Source: Telluria aromaticivorans (GTDB lineage: Bacteria; Pseudomonadota; Gammaproteobacteria; Burkholderiales; Burkholderiaceae_D). Taken from it: DNA of 64,000 nt. The position numbers and the translations under genes are program-made. The stretch covers positions 299,266 to 363,265 of the forward strand of contig NZ_JABAIV010000005.1 of NCBI RefSeq assembly GCF_013003915.1, read 5' to 3'. The number at the start of each line of letters is the position of its first letter. Position 1 is the first letter of the stretch. Shown here in pieces: positions 15,859 through 26,310 of this stretch. The notes beneath the pieces are model-generated. The model was not told the origin of the DNA and did no database searches. It saw nothing but the letters and a program-made list of their open reading frames with translations.

Positions 15859-16566
15859 TCAGGCCGCGCGTTCGGCAATGCGTGCGGTGTCCACGACGGT
15901 GCGCAGCGTCTGCAGCAGGTCGGTCGGGGTGTCGAGCAGGTAGTCGGCGCCCCAGGTGGAGGGTTCGATGGCGCCGCAATAGCCCCAGTTGCAGGCCACG
16001 GTGACCATCCCCGCCGCCTGGCCGGCTTCGATGTCGCGCTTGTCGTCGCCCACGTACCAGCAATGCTGCGGATCGACGCCGAGGCGGCGCGCGCCTTCGA
16101 GCAGCGGGTCCGGATGCGGCTTGGCGCGCGGCGTGGTGTCGCCCGACACCACGCAGCCCGCATGCGACAGGCCGATCTGGGGGATCAGCGGATCGGTGAA
16201 GCGCGCCGGCTTGTTGGTAACGACGCCCCAGGCCATGCCGGCCTGTTCGATGCCCGCCAGCAGTTCGGCGATGCCGCCGAACAGCGAGCTGTGCACGGCC
16301 ATATTGTCCTGGTAGCGGTCGAACCACTGCAGGCGCAGCTCTTCGTAACCCTCGTCGCCCGGACCGAGGCCGAAGGCGGCGCCGATCATGCCGCGCGCGC
16401 CGGCCGAGGCCGTAGGTCGCAGCACCGCATACGGCGTCGGCGGCAAACCGCGCTCGGTGCGCAGCCAGTTGACGGCGGCCGCGAGGTCGGGCGCGGTGTC
16501 GGCCAGGGTGCCATCGAGGTCGAACAGGACGGCACGCGGTGCAGGCAGGAAGGTCGGAAGAGTCAT
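15859..16566 (-). CDS. gph: Phosphoglycolate phosphatase
   Basis: A 235-residue haloacid dehalogenase hydrolase that dephosphorylates 2-phosphoglycolate formed in DNA repair and oxygenation side reactions. Motif I LFDLDGTLADTAPDL carries the nucleophile Asp. A motif II-like VVTNKP, Lys in AKPHPDPLL and motif III WYVGDDKRDIEAG follow. The gene lies 20 bp downstream of ubiG on the same strand; gph and ubiG are neighbours in many betaproteobacteria. Paralogues such as MupP (N-acetylmuramic acid 6-phosphate phosphatase) share the fold, so the exact substrate is not proven by sequence. Confidence 0.88.
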   Translation of the reverse strand: MTLPTFLPAPRAVLFDLDGTLADTAPDLAAAVNWLRTERGLPPTPYAVLRPTASAGARGMIGAAFGLGPGDEGYEELRLQWFDRYQDNMAVHSSLFGGIAELLAGIEQAGMAWGVVTNKPARFTDPLIPQIGLSHAGCVVSGDTTPRAKPHPDPLLEGARRLGVDPQHCWYVGDDKRDIEAGQAAGMVTVACNWGYCGAIEPSTWGADYLLDTPTDLLQTLRTVVDTARIAERAA

Positions 16567-16585
16567 AGGAAAATGAAAGGCAGGA

Positions 16586-17287
16586 TCAAAGAGGTTTGCT
16601 GCACGCCACCATGTAGTTCACATCGGTGTCGTTGTTGAGCGAATAAATCTTGGTGAGCGGATTGTAGGTCAGGCCTTTCAGGCCATCGACCTGCAGGCCG
16701 GCCAGGCGCGCATATTGCGACAGTTCGGCCGGCGTGATGAACTTGCCGTAGTCGTGGGTGCCGCGCGGCAGCATGCGCAGGATGTATTCCGCACCAATGA
16801 CGGCGAACAGGTAGGACTTCGGGTTGCGGTTCAGGGTCGAGAAGAACACGCGGCCACCCGGTTTTACCAGCCTGGCGGCGGCCAGCACGATCGAGGCCGG
16901 ATCCGGCACGTGCTCGAGCATTTCCATGCAGGTGACGACGTCGAACTGGCCTTCTTCTTCAAGGGCCATGTCTTCGGCAGCGATGAGCTTGTAGCGGACT
17001 TCGACGCCGGACTCCAGGCTGTGCAGGTCGGCCACTTTCAATGCCTTCTTGGACAGGTCGATGCCGGTGACTTTGGCTCCCTTGCGCGCCATCGCTTCGG
17101 ACAGCACGCCGCCGCCGCAGCCGATGTCGATCACGTTCTTGCCATGCAGCGGGGCACGCGCGTTGATCCACTCCAGGCGCAGTGGATTGATTTCATGTAG
17201 CGGACGGAATTCAGACGTCGGGTCCCACCAGCGGTGGGCCAGCTCGCTGAATTTCTGGATTTCTAAGGGGTCTGCGTTCGTGGTCAT
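16586..17287 (-). CDS. ubiG: Ubiquinone biosynthesis O-methyltransferase
   Basis: A 233-residue UbiG, which performs both O-methylations of ubiquinone synthesis using SAM. The N-terminal [20 protein letters not shown] is a strong family signature. Motif I is [20 protein letters not shown], and C-terminal [14 protein letters not shown] and NYMVACSKP are also typical. I chose ATG 17287; the open frame extends further upstream, but those residues have no counterpart in UbiG and the final length matches the family (about 230-240). It sits between ompA and gph, all on the minus strand. Confidence 0.96.
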   Translation of the reverse strand: MTTNADPLEIQKFSELAHRWWDPTSEFRPLHEINPLRLEWINARAPLHGKNVIDIGCGGGVLSEAMARKGAKVTGIDLSKKALKVADLHSLESGVEVRYKLIAAEDMALEEEGQFDVVTCMEMLEHVPDPASIVLAAARLVKPGGRVFFSTLNRNPKSYLFAVIGAEYILRMLPRGTHDYGKFITPAELSQYARLAGLQVDGLKGLTYNPLTKIYSLNNDTDVNYMVACSKPL

Positions 17288-17434
17288 AGGCGGATAATAC
17301 TGGAAATGGATTGAGTTGCGGCGCGGAAAATAAGCGTGTGGATGGAGTAGCAAAACTTGGGCACCGGCCTGCGCCGGTGCGGCGGTCTCGAGGGTGCAGG
17401 ATTCGAGTGACGTTCGCAAACGATTACTAATTTA

Positions 17435-17462
17435 CGTCATCCCGGCGAAGGCCGGAATCGAA
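17435..17462. repeat. REP-like element, CCGGCG-AAGG-CCGG type
   Basis: CGTCATCCCGGCGAAGGCCGG begins the element, an imperfect hairpin. Similar copies occur at 28425, 45777, 45855 and 57127. Confidence 0.6.
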
Positions 17463-17504
17463 GTTCGTACCCCATCAATGGCGTACGCGCTGCCAATAAA
17501 ACGA

Positions 17505-17531
17505 AAAAAACCCCGCCGTAGCGGGGCTCAT
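17505..17531 (-). terminator. Terminator of ompA
   Basis: Minus strand: a GCCCCGC/GCGGGG hairpin followed by seven T residues, 15-40 bp after the ompA stop. Confidence 0.85.
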
Positions 17532-17546
17532 TGGCAACAGCCGGGA

Positions 17547-18251
17547 TTACTTGTTGACGGTACGGGTACCGACGACTTCGATCTCCACGCGGCGGTTCTT
17601 GGCGCGGCCGGCGGACGACTTGTTGTCGGCTTCCGGTTGCTTCTCGCCCTTGCCTTCGGTATAGATGCGGTTTTCTTCCACGCCCTTGCCCTTCAGGTAG
17701 GTCTTGACGGCTTCAGCGCGGCGGATCGACAGCTTCTGGTTGTAGGCATCGGTGCCGATCGAGTCGGTGTGGCCGACGGCAATGATGACTTCCAGGTTCA
17801 TGTCGCCCAGCTTCGAGCTCAGGTCGTCCAGCGCTGCCTTGCCGGCTGGCTTGAGCACGGCCTTGTCGAAATCGAAGAAGGCATCGGCCGAGTAGGACAC
17901 TTTTTCCGAAGTCGGCACTGGCGCCGGCGCTGGCGCAGGAGCCGGTTCAGCAACAGGAGGTGGCGGCGGTGGCGGCGGAGCGACGCACTTGCCGTTTTCC
18001 AGTTTCTCCGGTGGTACGCAGATCGGCGCGTCGCAGCCTGGCACGGCATCAGCCGGGGTCCAGTAGCCGGTGCGCCAGCACAGGCCGAAAGGATTACGGG
18101 CGATCACGCCGCGGCTGTCCTGGACATAGGCGCTGTGCGGGGTGCGTGCCTTGATGTCGGTGGTCAGCGGTGCATACGGCGGCGCGCTTTGTGCAAACGC
18201 GTTGCCTGCCAGGGCCGAAGCGATCAGCAGGAGAGTTGCCAGTTTATTCAT
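17547..18251 (-). CDS. ompA: OmpA family outer-membrane/peptidoglycan-binding protein
   Basis: A 234-residue secreted OmpA family protein. A signal peptide ends at NAFA-QSAPP (about residue 20). A short Cys-containing N-terminal domain follows (GLCWRTGYW, PGCDAPICVPP), then a proline-rich linker (about residues 90-112), then an OmpA C-terminal peptidoglycan-binding domain with FFDFDKAVL, GHTDSIGTDAYNQKLS and GRAKNRRVEIEV. The full eight-stranded barrel of enterobacterial OmpA is absent. This short architecture is usual in Burkholderiales. Start ATG 18251 has AAAGGAAAA upstream. The four cysteines probably form disulfides in the periplasm. Confidence 0.92.
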   Translation of the reverse strand: MNKLATLLLIASALAGNAFAQSAPPYAPLTTDIKARTPHSAYVQDSRGVIARNPFGLCWRTGYWTPADAVPGCDAPICVPPEKLENGKCVAPPPPPPPPVAEPAPAPAPAPVPTSEKVSYSADAFFDFDKAVLKPAGKAALDDLSSKLGDMNLEVIIAVGHTDSIGTDAYNQKLSIRRAEAVKTYLKGKGVEENRIYTEGKGEKQPEADNKSSAGRAKNRRVEIEVVGTRTVNK

Positions 18252-18616
18252 ATTCTTTTCCTTTCGGTGGATTCCGTGCGGCAATGCGTTATGCAGCGGG
18301 GCGTTGTGGTCAAGATAATAACACATCGCCCGTGTGGTCAACTTCGCATTGTGAAACAAACAATTAATTTCCTGTCCATTTTGCCACATGCACTGAAAAC
18401 GTACGACTGCACCTAAATCAAACATCGTGCATATTCTTCATCACGTTGTTTTGTCGCAACATTGAGTCAAATCCACTATGTTCGGATCGACAATATTGGA
18501 AGTCTCCGCCGTCACCTTTTGACCTGCAGAGGAATTGTGCTGGCAATAAGAGGTGCATGGTAGAATCACGAGTTAGAAAAACCTCACCACCAGCCTGAAA
18601 GCAGTCGACCCGCCCA

Positions 18617-21235
18617 ATGGATCAATTCGCAAAAGAAACAGTTCCCATTTCCCTAGAAGAAGAAATGCGCAAGAGCTACCTCGACTACGCGATGAGCGTG
18701 ATCGTGGGACGTGCTCTGCCGGACGTGCGTGACGGCCTCAAGCCGGTGCACCGCCGCGTGCTGTACTCCATGCACGAGAGTAATTACAACTTCAACCGCC
18801 CGTACGTGAAGTGCGCGCGCGTGGTTGGCGATACCATGGGTAAATACCACCCGCACGGCGACGCGTCGATCTACGACACGCTGGTGCGCATGGCCCAGGA
18901 CTTCTCGCTGCGCTACACGCTGGTGGACGGGCAGGGCAACTTCGGCTCGATCGACGGTGACAGCGCCGCGGCGATGCGTTACACCGAGTGCCGCCTCGAC
19001 AAGATCGCGAGCGAACTGCTGGCCGACATCGACAAGGACACGGTCGACTTCCAGCCGAACTATGACGGCAAGGAAAAAGAACCGACCGTCCTGCCGACCA
19101 AGATCCCTAACCTCTTGATCAACGGTTCGTCGGGCATCGCGGTCGGCATGGCGACGAATATCCCGCCGCACAACCTGTCGGAGATCATCAACGGCGCCCA
19201 GCACCTGCTGCGCAACCCGGACTGCACGATCGACGAGCTGATCGAGATCATCCCGGCGCCGGACTTCCCGACTGCCGGCATCATCTATGGCGTCTCGGGC
19301 GTGCGCGACGGTTACCGCACCGGCCGCGGCCGCGTGGTGATGCGCGCCAAGACCCACTTCGAAGAGTATGGCAAGGATGGCGGCCGCATCGCGATCATCA
19401 TCGACGAGCTGCCCTACCAGGTTAATAAAAAATCGCTGCTCGAGCGTATCGCCGAGAACGTGCGCGACAAGAAGCTCGAGGGCATCAGCGACATCCGCGA
19501 CGAGTCCGACAAGTCGGGCATGCGCGTGGTCATCGAGCTCAAGCGCGGCGAAGTGCCGGAAGTGGTGCTGAACAACCTGTACAAGCAGACCCAGCTCCAG
19601 GACACCTTCGGCATGAACATGGTGGCGCTGGTCAACGGCCAGCCGAAGCTGCTGAACCTCAAGCAGATGCTCGAGTGCTTCCTGTCGCACCGCCGCGAAG
19701 TGGTCACCCGCCGCACCGTGTTCGAGCTGCGCAAGGCGCGCGAGCGCGGCCACATGCTCGAAGGCCTGGCAGTCGCCCTGGCGAACATCGACGACTTCAT
19801 CGCGATCATCAAGGCCGCGCCGACCCCGCCGATCGCGAAAGTGGAACTGATGCAGAAGGCCTGGGATTCGTCCCTGGTCCGCGAAATGCTGCTGCGTACC
19901 GCAGAAGGCAGCACCATCGGCGGCGTCGAGGCTTTCCGTCCCGAGCACCTGCCGAAGCACTACGGCATGCAGCTTGATGGCCTGTACAAGCTGTCCGACG
20001 AGCAGGCCCAGGAAATCCTGCAGATGCGCCTGCAGCGCCTCACCGGCCTGGAGCAGGACAAGATCGTCAACGAGTACAAGGAAGTGATGTCGCACATCGC
20101 CGACCTGCTCGACATCCTGTCGCGTCCGGAACGCGTGACGACCATCATCAGCGACGAGATGGTCCAGATCAAGACCGACTACGCCGAGAACGGCAAGGAC
20201 ACCCGCCGTTCTGTCATCGAGCACAATGCCAGCGACCTGGATACCGAAGACCTGATCACCCCGCAGGACATGGTGGTCACGCTCTCGCATACCGGCTACA
20301 TGAAGTCGCAGCCGATCGCCGAATATCGCGCCCAGAAGCGCGGCGGCCGCGGCAAGCAGGCGATGGCGACCAAAGACGAAGACTGGATCGACCAGCTGTT
20401 CATCGCGAATACGCACGACTACATGCTGTGCTTCTCGAACCGCGGCCGCATGTACTGGCTGAAGGTTTGGGAAGTGCCGCAAGGCTCGCGCAATTCGCGC
20501 GGCAAGCCGATCGTCAACATGTTCCCGCTGCAGGACAACGAGAAGATCACGGTGATCCTGCCGCTGTCGGGCGTGAACCGCAGCTTCCCGGAAGACCACT
20601 ACGTGTTCATGTCGACTTCGCTCGGCACCGTCAAGAAAACCCCGCTGAAGGACTTCAGCAACCCGCGCAAGGCCGGCATCATCGCGGTCGACCTGGACGA
20701 AGGCGACTTCCTGATCGGCGCCGCACTCACCGACGGCCAGCACGACGTGATGCTGTTCTCGGACGGCGGCAAGGCAGTGCGCTTCGACGAGAACGACGTG
20801 CGCCCGATGGGCCGTACCGCTAGAGGCGTGCGCGGCATGAACCTCGAAGAAGGCCAGCAGGTCATCGCGCTGCTGGTGGCCGAGAACGAGCAGCAGTCGG
20901 TGCTCACGGCCACCGAGAACGGCTTCGGCAAGCGCACCCCGATCCTTGAATACACCCGCCATGGCCGCGGCACCAAGGGCATGATCGCGATCCAGACCAG
21001 CGAGCGTAACGGCAAGGTCGTCGCCGCGACCCTGGTCGACACCACCGACGAGATCATGCTGATCACGACCGGCGGTGTGTTGATCCGCACCCGCGTGTCG
21101 GAGATCCGCGAGATGGGCCGCGCGACCCAGGGCGTGACCCTGATCGCAGTGGAAGACGGCACCAAGCTGTCCGGCCTGCAGCGCATCGTCGAAACCGACC
21201 TCGAAGAGGTCGAGCTCGAACAGGCGCCGGAGTAA
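18617..21235 (+). CDS. gyrA: DNA gyrase subunit A
   Basis: The 872-residue GyrA, which cleaves and rejoins DNA in the A2B2 gyrase. The catalytic tyrosine is Tyr122 in [10 protein letters not shown]. The quinolone-determining region keeps Asp82 and Asp87 but has Ala83 and Ser84 (GDASIYDT) where E. coli has Ser83 and Ala84. The GyrA box is present in the C-terminal beta-pinwheel as QKRGGRGKQ (about residue 575), followed by repeated blade motifs such as [11 protein letters not shown] and [10 protein letters not shown]. The length is normal. It begins a run of housekeeping genes that extends to lapB, and a terminator follows it. Confidence 0.98.
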   Translation: MDQFAKETVPISLEEEMRKSYLDYAMSVIVGRALPDVRDGLKPVHRRVLYSMHESNYNFNRPYVKCARVVGDTMGKYHPHGDASIYDTLVRMAQDFSLRYTLVDGQGNFGSIDGDSAAAMRYTECRLDKIASELLADIDKDTVDFQPNYDGKEKEPTVLPTKIPNLLINGSSGIAVGMATNIPPHNLSEIINGAQHLLRNPDCTIDELIEIIPAPDFPTAGIIYGVSGVRDGYRTGRGRVVMRAKTHFEEYGKDGGRIAIIIDELPYQVNKKSLLERIAENVRDKKLEGISDIRDESDKSGMRVVIELKRGEVPEVVLNNLYKQTQLQDTFGMNMVALVNGQPKLLNLKQMLECFLSHRREVVTRRTVFELRKARERGHMLEGLAVALANIDDFIAIIKAAPTPPIAKVELMQKAWDSSLVREMLLRTAEGSTIGGVEAFRPEHLPKHYGMQLDGLYKLSDEQAQEILQMRLQRLTGLEQDKIVNEYKEVMSHIADLLDILSRPERVTTIISDEMVQIKTDYAENGKDTRRSVIEHNASDLDTEDLITPQDMVVTLSHTGYMKSQPIAEYRAQKRGGRGKQAMATKDEDWIDQLFIANTHDYMLCFSNRGRMYWLKVWEVPQGSRNSRGKPIVNMFPLQDNEKITVILPLSGVNRSFPEDHYVFMSTSLGTVKKTPLKDFSNPRKAGIIAVDLDEGDFLIGAALTDGQHDVMLFSDGGKAVRFDENDVRPMGRTARGVRGMNLEEGQQVIALLVAENEQQSVLTATENGFGKRTPILEYTRHGRGTKGMIAIQTSERNGKVVAATLVDTTDEIMLITTGGVLIRTRVSEIREMGRATQGVTLIAVEDGTKLSGLQRIVETDLEEVELEQAPE

Positions 21236-21246
21236 ACTGCAAGGGA

Positions 21247-21276
21247 AGGGCTGCCTCGTGCAGCCCTTCTGTTTTT
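21247..21276 (+). terminator. Terminator of gyrA
   Basis: An AAGGGCTGC/GCAGCCCTT hairpin followed by CTGTTTTT, 12-40 bp after the stop. Confidence 0.85.
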
Positions 21277-21341
21277 CGCACGGCCTGGTGAGCCTGTGCG
21301 CAAGTCGACGTCACCGGCTGCACCGGCCGCTTAAGAGCCCG

Positions 21342-21890
21342 ATGAAAAAATTCTTCGTTTCCCTGGCCGCTGTCGCCACGTTTGCAGCCCTCCCATCCTT
21401 CGCCCTGGCCGCACCTGGCGCGGACCCGCAGACCACCGTCGCCGTCAAGGCCATGCTCGATGCAATGGAAGTTCGCAAGCTGATGACCGCGCAATTTGCG
21501 GAGATGGAAAAGGCCATGCCGGCGATGATGCGCGCCCAGCTCGCGAGTGTCGTGCAGAGCGACCCTGGCATGAACGCGGAGAAGAAGCAGGAAGCGCTGG
21601 CGAAAATCGACAGGATGCTGCCGAGCGTGACCAGGGCAGTCGGCAAGCTGTTCCGCGATCCGACCCTGACCGACGACATGATCGCCGAAATGGTGCCACT
21701 GTATGCCACCCACTACACGGTTGCCGAGATCAAGGAGCTGACCGTCTTCTACCGCACGTCTCTGGGCCGCAAGATGCTGTCGGTGACCCCGCGGCTGACG
21801 GCCGAAAGCATGGCGGTCGGCCAGCGTGTCGTGACCCCGCGTCTCGGCAAGCTGATGCAGGATGTGATGCAGGACGTGCAGAAACCCTAA
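21342..21890 (+). CDS. Secreted DUF2059 family protein
   Basis: A 182-residue periplasmic protein with a clear signal peptide ([15 protein letters not shown] to about FALAAPG, residue 24) and a DUF2059 domain, recognised from the motif around [22 protein letters not shown] near residues 107-128. DUF2059 has no established biochemical role. ATG 21342 is chosen because the signal peptide starts there; the frame extends further upstream without a start context. It lies between gyrA and serC, a position such proteins often occupy in betaproteobacteria. Confidence 0.85.
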   Translation: MKKFFVSLAAVATFAALPSFALAAPGADPQTTVAVKAMLDAMEVRKLMTAQFAEMEKAMPAMMRAQLASVVQSDPGMNAEKKQEALAKIDRMLPSVTRAVGKLFRDPTLTDDMIAEMVPLYATHYTVAEIKELTVFYRTSLGRKMLSVTPRLTAESMAVGQRVVTPRLGKLMQDVMQDVQKP

Positions 21891-21912
21891 CAGGACAGGA
21901 AAGGACCGCCGC

Positions 21913-23010
21913 ATGGCCCAACCCACGCAGATCCATAATTTCTCGGCCGGACCGGCCGTGCTTCCGAAGGTAGTGCTGCAGCAGGCAGCGAGCGAGATGC
22001 TCGACTGGCACGGCAGCGGCATGTCGGTCATGGAGATGAGCCACCGCGGTCCGGAATTCATCTCGATCTACAAGCAGGCCGAGGCCGACCTGCGCGAACT
22101 GCTGGCGGTGCCGCCCAACTACAAGATCCTGTTCATGCAGGGCGGGGGACTGGCGCAGAACGCCATCATCCCGATGAACCTGGCCGGCTGCTGCGGCCAG
22201 CCGGCCACCATCGACTTCATCCACACCGGAACCTGGTCTGGCAAGTCGATCAAGGAAGCTAAACGCTACGCCAACGTGAACATCGCCGCATCCGGCGAAG
22301 CGGGCGGGTTTACTTCGGTGCCGCCACAGGACACCTGGCGCCTCACCCCCGGCGCGGCTTACCTCCACATCTGCACCAACGAAACCATCGACGGAGTCGA
22401 GTACAACTTCGTGCCCAAGGTCGATCCACGCCTGCCGATCGTGGCCGACATGTCTTCGCACATCCTGTCGCGGACCATCGACGTGTCGCAGTACGGCCTG
22501 ATCTTCGCCGGCGCCCAGAAGAATATCGGCCCGGCCGGCCTGACCATCGTGATCGTGCGCGACGACCTGCTGGAGGATGCGCTGCCGGACTGCCCCTCGG
22601 CCTTCCACTACAAGACGGTGGCCGAGCACGAATCGATGTTCAATACGCCGCCGACCTATGCGATCTATATCGCGGGCCTGGTGTTTGCCCACCTCAAGGC
22701 GCAGGGCGGGGTGGCGGCGATGGAACAGCGTAATATCGAGAAAGCGCGCCTGCTGTACGAGGCGCTGGACGCCGACGATTTTTACCAGAATCGCGTGGCG
22801 CTGGACTGCCGCTCGCGCATGAACATACCGTTCTTCCTGCGCGACGAATCCCTGAACGAACAATTCCTGGCCGGCGCGAAGGCGCGCGGGCTGCTGCAAC
22901 TGAAGGGCCACAAGTCCGTCGGCGGCATGCGGGCATCGATCTACAACGCGATGCCGCTCGAGGGGGTGCAAGCCCTCGTCGATTATTTGAACGAATTCGC
23001 GGGACGGTAA
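21913..23010 (+). CDS. serC: Phosphoserine aminotransferase
   Basis: A 365-residue PLP enzyme that converts 3-phosphohydroxypyruvate to phosphoserine in serine synthesis; the family also acts on the pyridoxal precursor. The N-terminal [17 protein letters not shown] is diagnostic, the cofactor lysine is in [13 protein letters not shown] (about residue 200), and [16 protein letters not shown] closes the protein. AGGA lies upstream of ATG 21913. It starts the serC-pheA-hisC-tyrA-aroA run, which combines serine and aromatic amino acid synthesis, with a 110-bp repeat doublet inserted between serC and pheA. Confidence 0.97.
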   Translation: MAQPTQIHNFSAGPAVLPKVVLQQAASEMLDWHGSGMSVMEMSHRGPEFISIYKQAEADLRELLAVPPNYKILFMQGGGLAQNAIIPMNLAGCCGQPATIDFIHTGTWSGKSIKEAKRYANVNIAASGEAGGFTSVPPQDTWRLTPGAAYLHICTNETIDGVEYNFVPKVDPRLPIVADMSSHILSRTIDVSQYGLIFAGAQKNIGPAGLTIVIVRDDLLEDALPDCPSAFHYKTVAEHESMFNTPPTYAIYIAGLVFAHLKAQGGVAAMEQRNIEKARLLYEALDADDFYQNRVALDCRSRMNIPFFLRDESLNEQFLAGAKARGLLQLKGHKSVGGMRASIYNAMPLEGVQALVDYLNEFAGR

Positions 23011-23029
23011 GCCCGAATTGCCGTGACCC

Positions 23030-23139
23030 GTAGGGTGGGCGGCTCCGCCGCCCGCGCGTTCATCCAGCGGTAGCACGGACGCGAAACGGTTTTCACGGGC
23101 TAACTATCACCGCGTGGGCGGGAAACCCGCCCACCCTAC
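23030..23139. repeat. 110-bp REP doublet (copy 1)
   Basis: Two inverted end hairpins (GTAGGGTGGGCGG and GGGCGGGAAACCCGCCCACC) enclose a variable middle. Both ends read GTAGGGTGGGC inward. The inner borders GCGCGTTCA and GCTAACTATCACCGCG are shared with the copy at 50422, which has the same length and opposite orientation. Confidence 0.8.
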
Positions 23140-23198
23140 GAGAACGCGTTCACGCCGCGCCGCGAATTTTGCCAACGCCCGATTTCTGGTTGAACTAC

Positions 23199-24269
23199 AT
23201 GTCCGAAAAACTCACCCCCCTGCGCGAACAGATCGATGCGATCGACGCGCAAATCCTGGAACTCCTGGGCCGGCGCGGCCGCGTCGCCCAGGAAGTCGGC
23301 CACGTCAAGGCCGAAACCAACGCCCCGGTGTTCCGCCCCGAGCGCGAAGCGCAGGTGCTGCGCGGCGTGGCCGAGCGCAACCCCGGCCCGCTGAAAGACC
23401 AGGACGTCCAGACCATCTTCCGCGAGATCATGTCGGCCTGCCGCGCACTCGAAAAGCGCGTCACGGTGGCCTATCTCGGCCCGTCCGGCACCTTCAGCGA
23501 GCAGGCCGTGTTCCAGCAGTTCGGCACCGCCATCGAGACGCTGCCCTGCGTGTCGATCGACGAGGTGTTCCGCGCTACCGAGGCCGGCACCGCCGACTTC
23601 GGCGTGGTCCCGGTCGAGAACTCGTCGGAAGGGGCGATCAACCGTACGCTCGACCTGATGCTGGCGACGACCACTACCATCAGCGGCGAGATCTCCATTC
23701 CCGTGCACCACAGCCTGATGACGAAAACCGGTTCCATGGATGGCGTCAGCGTCGTCTGCGCACACTCGCAGGCGCTGGCCCAGTGCCAGGTCTGGCTCAA
23801 CCTGCACCATCCCGGCATCGAGCGTCGCGCCGTCGCGTCGAATGCCGAAGCCGCGATCCTGGCCAGCCAGGACCCGACGGTTGCGGCGATCGCCAGCGAG
23901 ATGGCGGGCGAGCAGTATCAACTCGGCGTGGTGCAGGCCCACATCCAGGACGATCCGCACAACCGCACCCGCTTCGCGGTGATCGGCAGCCTGCAGACCG
24001 GCCCATCGGGCCGCGACCACACCTCGGTGGTGCTGGCCGTGCCGAACAAGGCCGGCGCCGTCTACAATTTGCTGGCGCCGCTGGCGAAGCATGGCGTGTC
24101 AATGACCCGCTTCGAATCGCGCCCGGCGCGCATCGGCACCTGGGAATACTATTTTTATGTCGACATCGAAGGCCACGTCCACGATGCCGCCGTCAGCCGC
24201 GCGCTGGAAGAACTGAAAGACAACGCCGCTTTCTTCAAGGTGCTGGGTTCCTACCCGCAAAGCCTCTGA
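23199..24269 (+). CDS. pheA: Bifunctional chorismate mutase/prephenate dehydratase
   Basis: A 356-residue P-protein of phenylalanine synthesis. Residues 1-90 are an AroQ chorismate mutase domain (LREQIDAIDAQILELLGRR). A prephenate dehydratase domain begins at VAYLGPSGTFSEQA, with EVFRATEAGTADFGVVPVEN and the NRTRFAVIG motif. A C-terminal ACT domain carries the phenylalanine-feedback motif RFESRPAR. ATG 23199 (MSEKLT) is chosen over an in-frame TTG at 23169. It lies 35 bp before hisC. Confidence 0.96.
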   Translation: MSEKLTPLREQIDAIDAQILELLGRRGRVAQEVGHVKAETNAPVFRPEREAQVLRGVAERNPGPLKDQDVQTIFREIMSACRALEKRVTVAYLGPSGTFSEQAVFQQFGTAIETLPCVSIDEVFRATEAGTADFGVVPVENSSEGAINRTLDLMLATTTTISGEISIPVHHSLMTKTGSMDGVSVVCAHSQALAQCQVWLNLHHPGIERRAVASNAEAAILASQDPTVAAIASEMAGEQYQLGVVQAHIQDDPHNRTRFAVIGSLQTGPSGRDHTSVVLAVPNKAGAVYNLLAPLAKHGVSMTRFESRPARIGTWEYYFYVDIEGHVHDAAVSRALEELKDNAAFFKVLGSYPQSL

Positions 24270-24304
24270 GCGCTTCCTGATTTCTACTTTTATTCGAGAA
24301 TCCC

Positions 24305-25408
24305 ATGTCCCAATTCGGTCCAGATTACGTTCGCGCCATCGCCCCTTACCAGGCCGGCAAACCCATCGCTGAAGTCGCCAGAGAGTTCGGCCTCGACGAA
24401 GCCAGCATCGTCAAGCTGGCCTCGAACGAGAACCCGTTCGGCGTGCCGGAGTCGAGCCGCGCCGCGATGGCGCAGGCCGCCGCAGACCTGGGCCGCTACC
24501 CGGACGCCAACGGTTTCGAGCTGAAGGCCGCGTTATCAAGCCGCTACGACGTGCCGGCCGAATGGATCACATTGGGCAACGGCAGCAACGACATCCTCGA
24601 AATCGCCGCCCACGCCTTCGTGCAGAAGGGCGAGTCGGTGGTGTACTCGCAGTATTCCTTCGCCGTGTATGCGCTGGCAACCCAGGGCGTGGGCGGGCGC
24701 GCGATCGTGGTCCCCGCCAGGGACTACGGCCACGACCTGGATGCGATGGCGGCGGCCATCGAAGCCGACACCCGCCTGGTCTATGTCGCCAACCCGAATA
24801 ACCCGACGGGCACCTTCATTTCGGCCGAGCAGATCGAAGCCTTCCTGGACAAGGTCCCGGCCAACGTGGTCGTGGTGCTCGACGAGGCCTATAACGAATA
24901 CCTGGCCTTGGCGCACCAGTTCGAGTCGAGTGCCTGGGTGCGCAAATACCCGAACCTGGTCGTCTCGCGCACCTTCTCGAAAGCCTACGGCCTGGCCGGC
25001 CTGCGCGTGGGCTTCGCCATCGCCCAGCCTGCGGTGACCGACCTGATGAACCGCATCCGGCAGCCTTTCAACGTCAACTCGCTGGCGCAGGCCGCGGCGA
25101 TCGCCGCGCTGAACGACAAGGAATTCCTGGAGAAGGGCGCCCGCAACAACGCCGAGGGCTACCAGCAGATGATCGCCGCTTTTGAAGAGCTGGGCCTGGA
25201 ATATGTGCCGTCGTTCGGCAACTTCGTGCTGGTCAAGGTCGGCAGCGACGACGCGGCCGGTGCACGCGTCAACCTGGCGCTGCTCAAGCAGGGCGTGATC
25301 GTGCGCCCGGTCGGTAACTATGGCCTGCCGCAGTGGCTGCGCATCTCGATCGGCCTGCCGCAGGAGAACGCTACCTTCATCGAAGCGCTGAAGAAGGCCT
25401 TGGGTTGA
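24305..25408 (+). CDS. hisC: Histidinol-phosphate/aromatic aminotransferase
   Basis: A 367-residue class I/II PLP aminotransferase of the HisC family. [16 protein letters not shown] and [14 protein letters not shown] give the family N-terminus, [16 protein letters not shown] the cofactor cleft, and [17 protein letters not shown] the PLP lysine. Because it sits between pheA and tyrA and far from any his operon in this window, it may serve mainly as the aromatic aminotransferase for phenylpyruvate or prephenate (a hisC2 role); that is inference. Its stop overlaps the tyrA start (TGATG). Confidence 0.93.
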   Translation: MSQFGPDYVRAIAPYQAGKPIAEVAREFGLDEASIVKLASNENPFGVPESSRAAMAQAAADLGRYPDANGFELKAALSSRYDVPAEWITLGNGSNDILEIAAHAFVQKGESVVYSQYSFAVYALATQGVGGRAIVVPARDYGHDLDAMAAAIEADTRLVYVANPNNPTGTFISAEQIEAFLDKVPANVVVVLDEAYNEYLALAHQFESSAWVRKYPNLVVSRTFSKAYGLAGLRVGFAIAQPAVTDLMNRIRQPFNVNSLAQAAAIAALNDKEFLEKGARNNAEGYQQMIAAFEELGLEYVPSFGNFVLVKVGSDDAAGARVNLALLKQGVIVRPVGNYGLPQWLRISIGLPQENATFIEALKKALG

Positions 25409-26310
25409 TGATCGAACGGCTCGTCATCGTCGGCGCCGGCCTGATCGGCGGATCCTTCGCGCTGGCGCTGAAGGAGGCCGGCGCAGTGCGCACGGTGGCC
25501 GGCCTGGGGCGCTCGCCCGACGCGATGGCACGCGCGCTGGAGCTGGGCATCGTCGACGAAGTCTGCGCCACGCCGCAAGATGCCATGCGCGGCGCCGACC
25601 TGGTGCTGCTCGCTGCGCCCGTGGGCCAGACCGGGCCTATCCTGGCTTCGCTCCTGCCTTATCTCGAGCCGCAGACCATCATCACCGACGCCGGCAGTAC
25701 CAAGTGCGACGTGGTGGCTGCCGCACGTGCAGCATTGGGCGCGCATGTCGGCCAGTTCGTGCCCGGCCACCCGATCGCCGGCAGCGAATCGAACGGTCCC
25801 GATGCCGCAATGCCCGGCCTGTACCGTGGCAAGAAGACCGTGCTCACGCCGCTGCCGGAAAACGCCGCCGGCGACGTCGAGCGCGTAGCAAGCGCCTGGC
25901 GCCTGTGCGGCTCGCTCATCCATACCTTGAGCGCGCAAGACCACGACCGCGTGTTCGCCGCAGTCAGCCACCTGCCGCATTTGCTGGCCTATGCGCTGGT
26001 GGACGACATCGCCGCCAAGCCGCATGCGGGCATGCTGTTCCAGTACGCCGCCAGCGGCTTCCGCGATTTCACCCGCATCGCCGGCTCCTCGCCCGAGATG
26101 TGGCGCGACATCAGCCTGGCCAACCGCGACGCCTTGCTCCACGAGCTCGATGCTTATCTGGCACAATTAACGACATTGCGGGCCCACCTTGCAGCCGCCG
26201 ACGGTCCCGGCCTCGAAGCTGTTTACGCCAACGCGCAGCGCGCGCGGCGCGAATGGATCGAGGCGATCGAGGCCGGCTCGCCCCCGCCGCAACACCAGGA
26301 CACAGAATGA
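25408..26310 (+). CDS. tyrA: Prephenate dehydrogenase
   Basis: A 300-residue NAD(P)-dependent enzyme of tyrosine synthesis. The Rossmann motif is [19 protein letters not shown] at the N-terminus. [10 protein letters not shown] and [11 protein letters not shown] are substrate-pocket motifs, and [17 protein letters not shown] contains the catalytic histidine region. No chorismate mutase or ACT domain is present, so this is the short monofunctional form. The start overlaps the hisC stop by one base, and the stop overlaps aroA in an ATGA junction, so hisC-tyrA-aroA are translationally coupled. Confidence 0.95.
   Translation: MIERLVIVGAGLIGGSFALALKEAGAVRTVAGLGRSPDAMARALELGIVDEVCATPQDAMRGADLVLLAAPVGQTGPILASLLPYLEPQTIITDAGSTKCDVVAAARAALGAHVGQFVPGHPIAGSESNGPDAAMPGLYRGKKTVLTPLPENAAGDVERVASAWRLCGSLIHTLSAQDHDRVFAAVSHLPHLLAYALVDDIAAKPHAGMLFQYAASGFRDFTRIAGSSPEMWRDISLANRDALLHELDAYLAQLTTLRAHLAAADGPGLEAVYANAQRARREWIEAIEAGSPPPQHQDTE

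Noticed and set aside
18653..20962. 769-codon open frame antisense to gyrA
   Set aside because: A codon-bias shadow of gyrA with no recognisable motifs.
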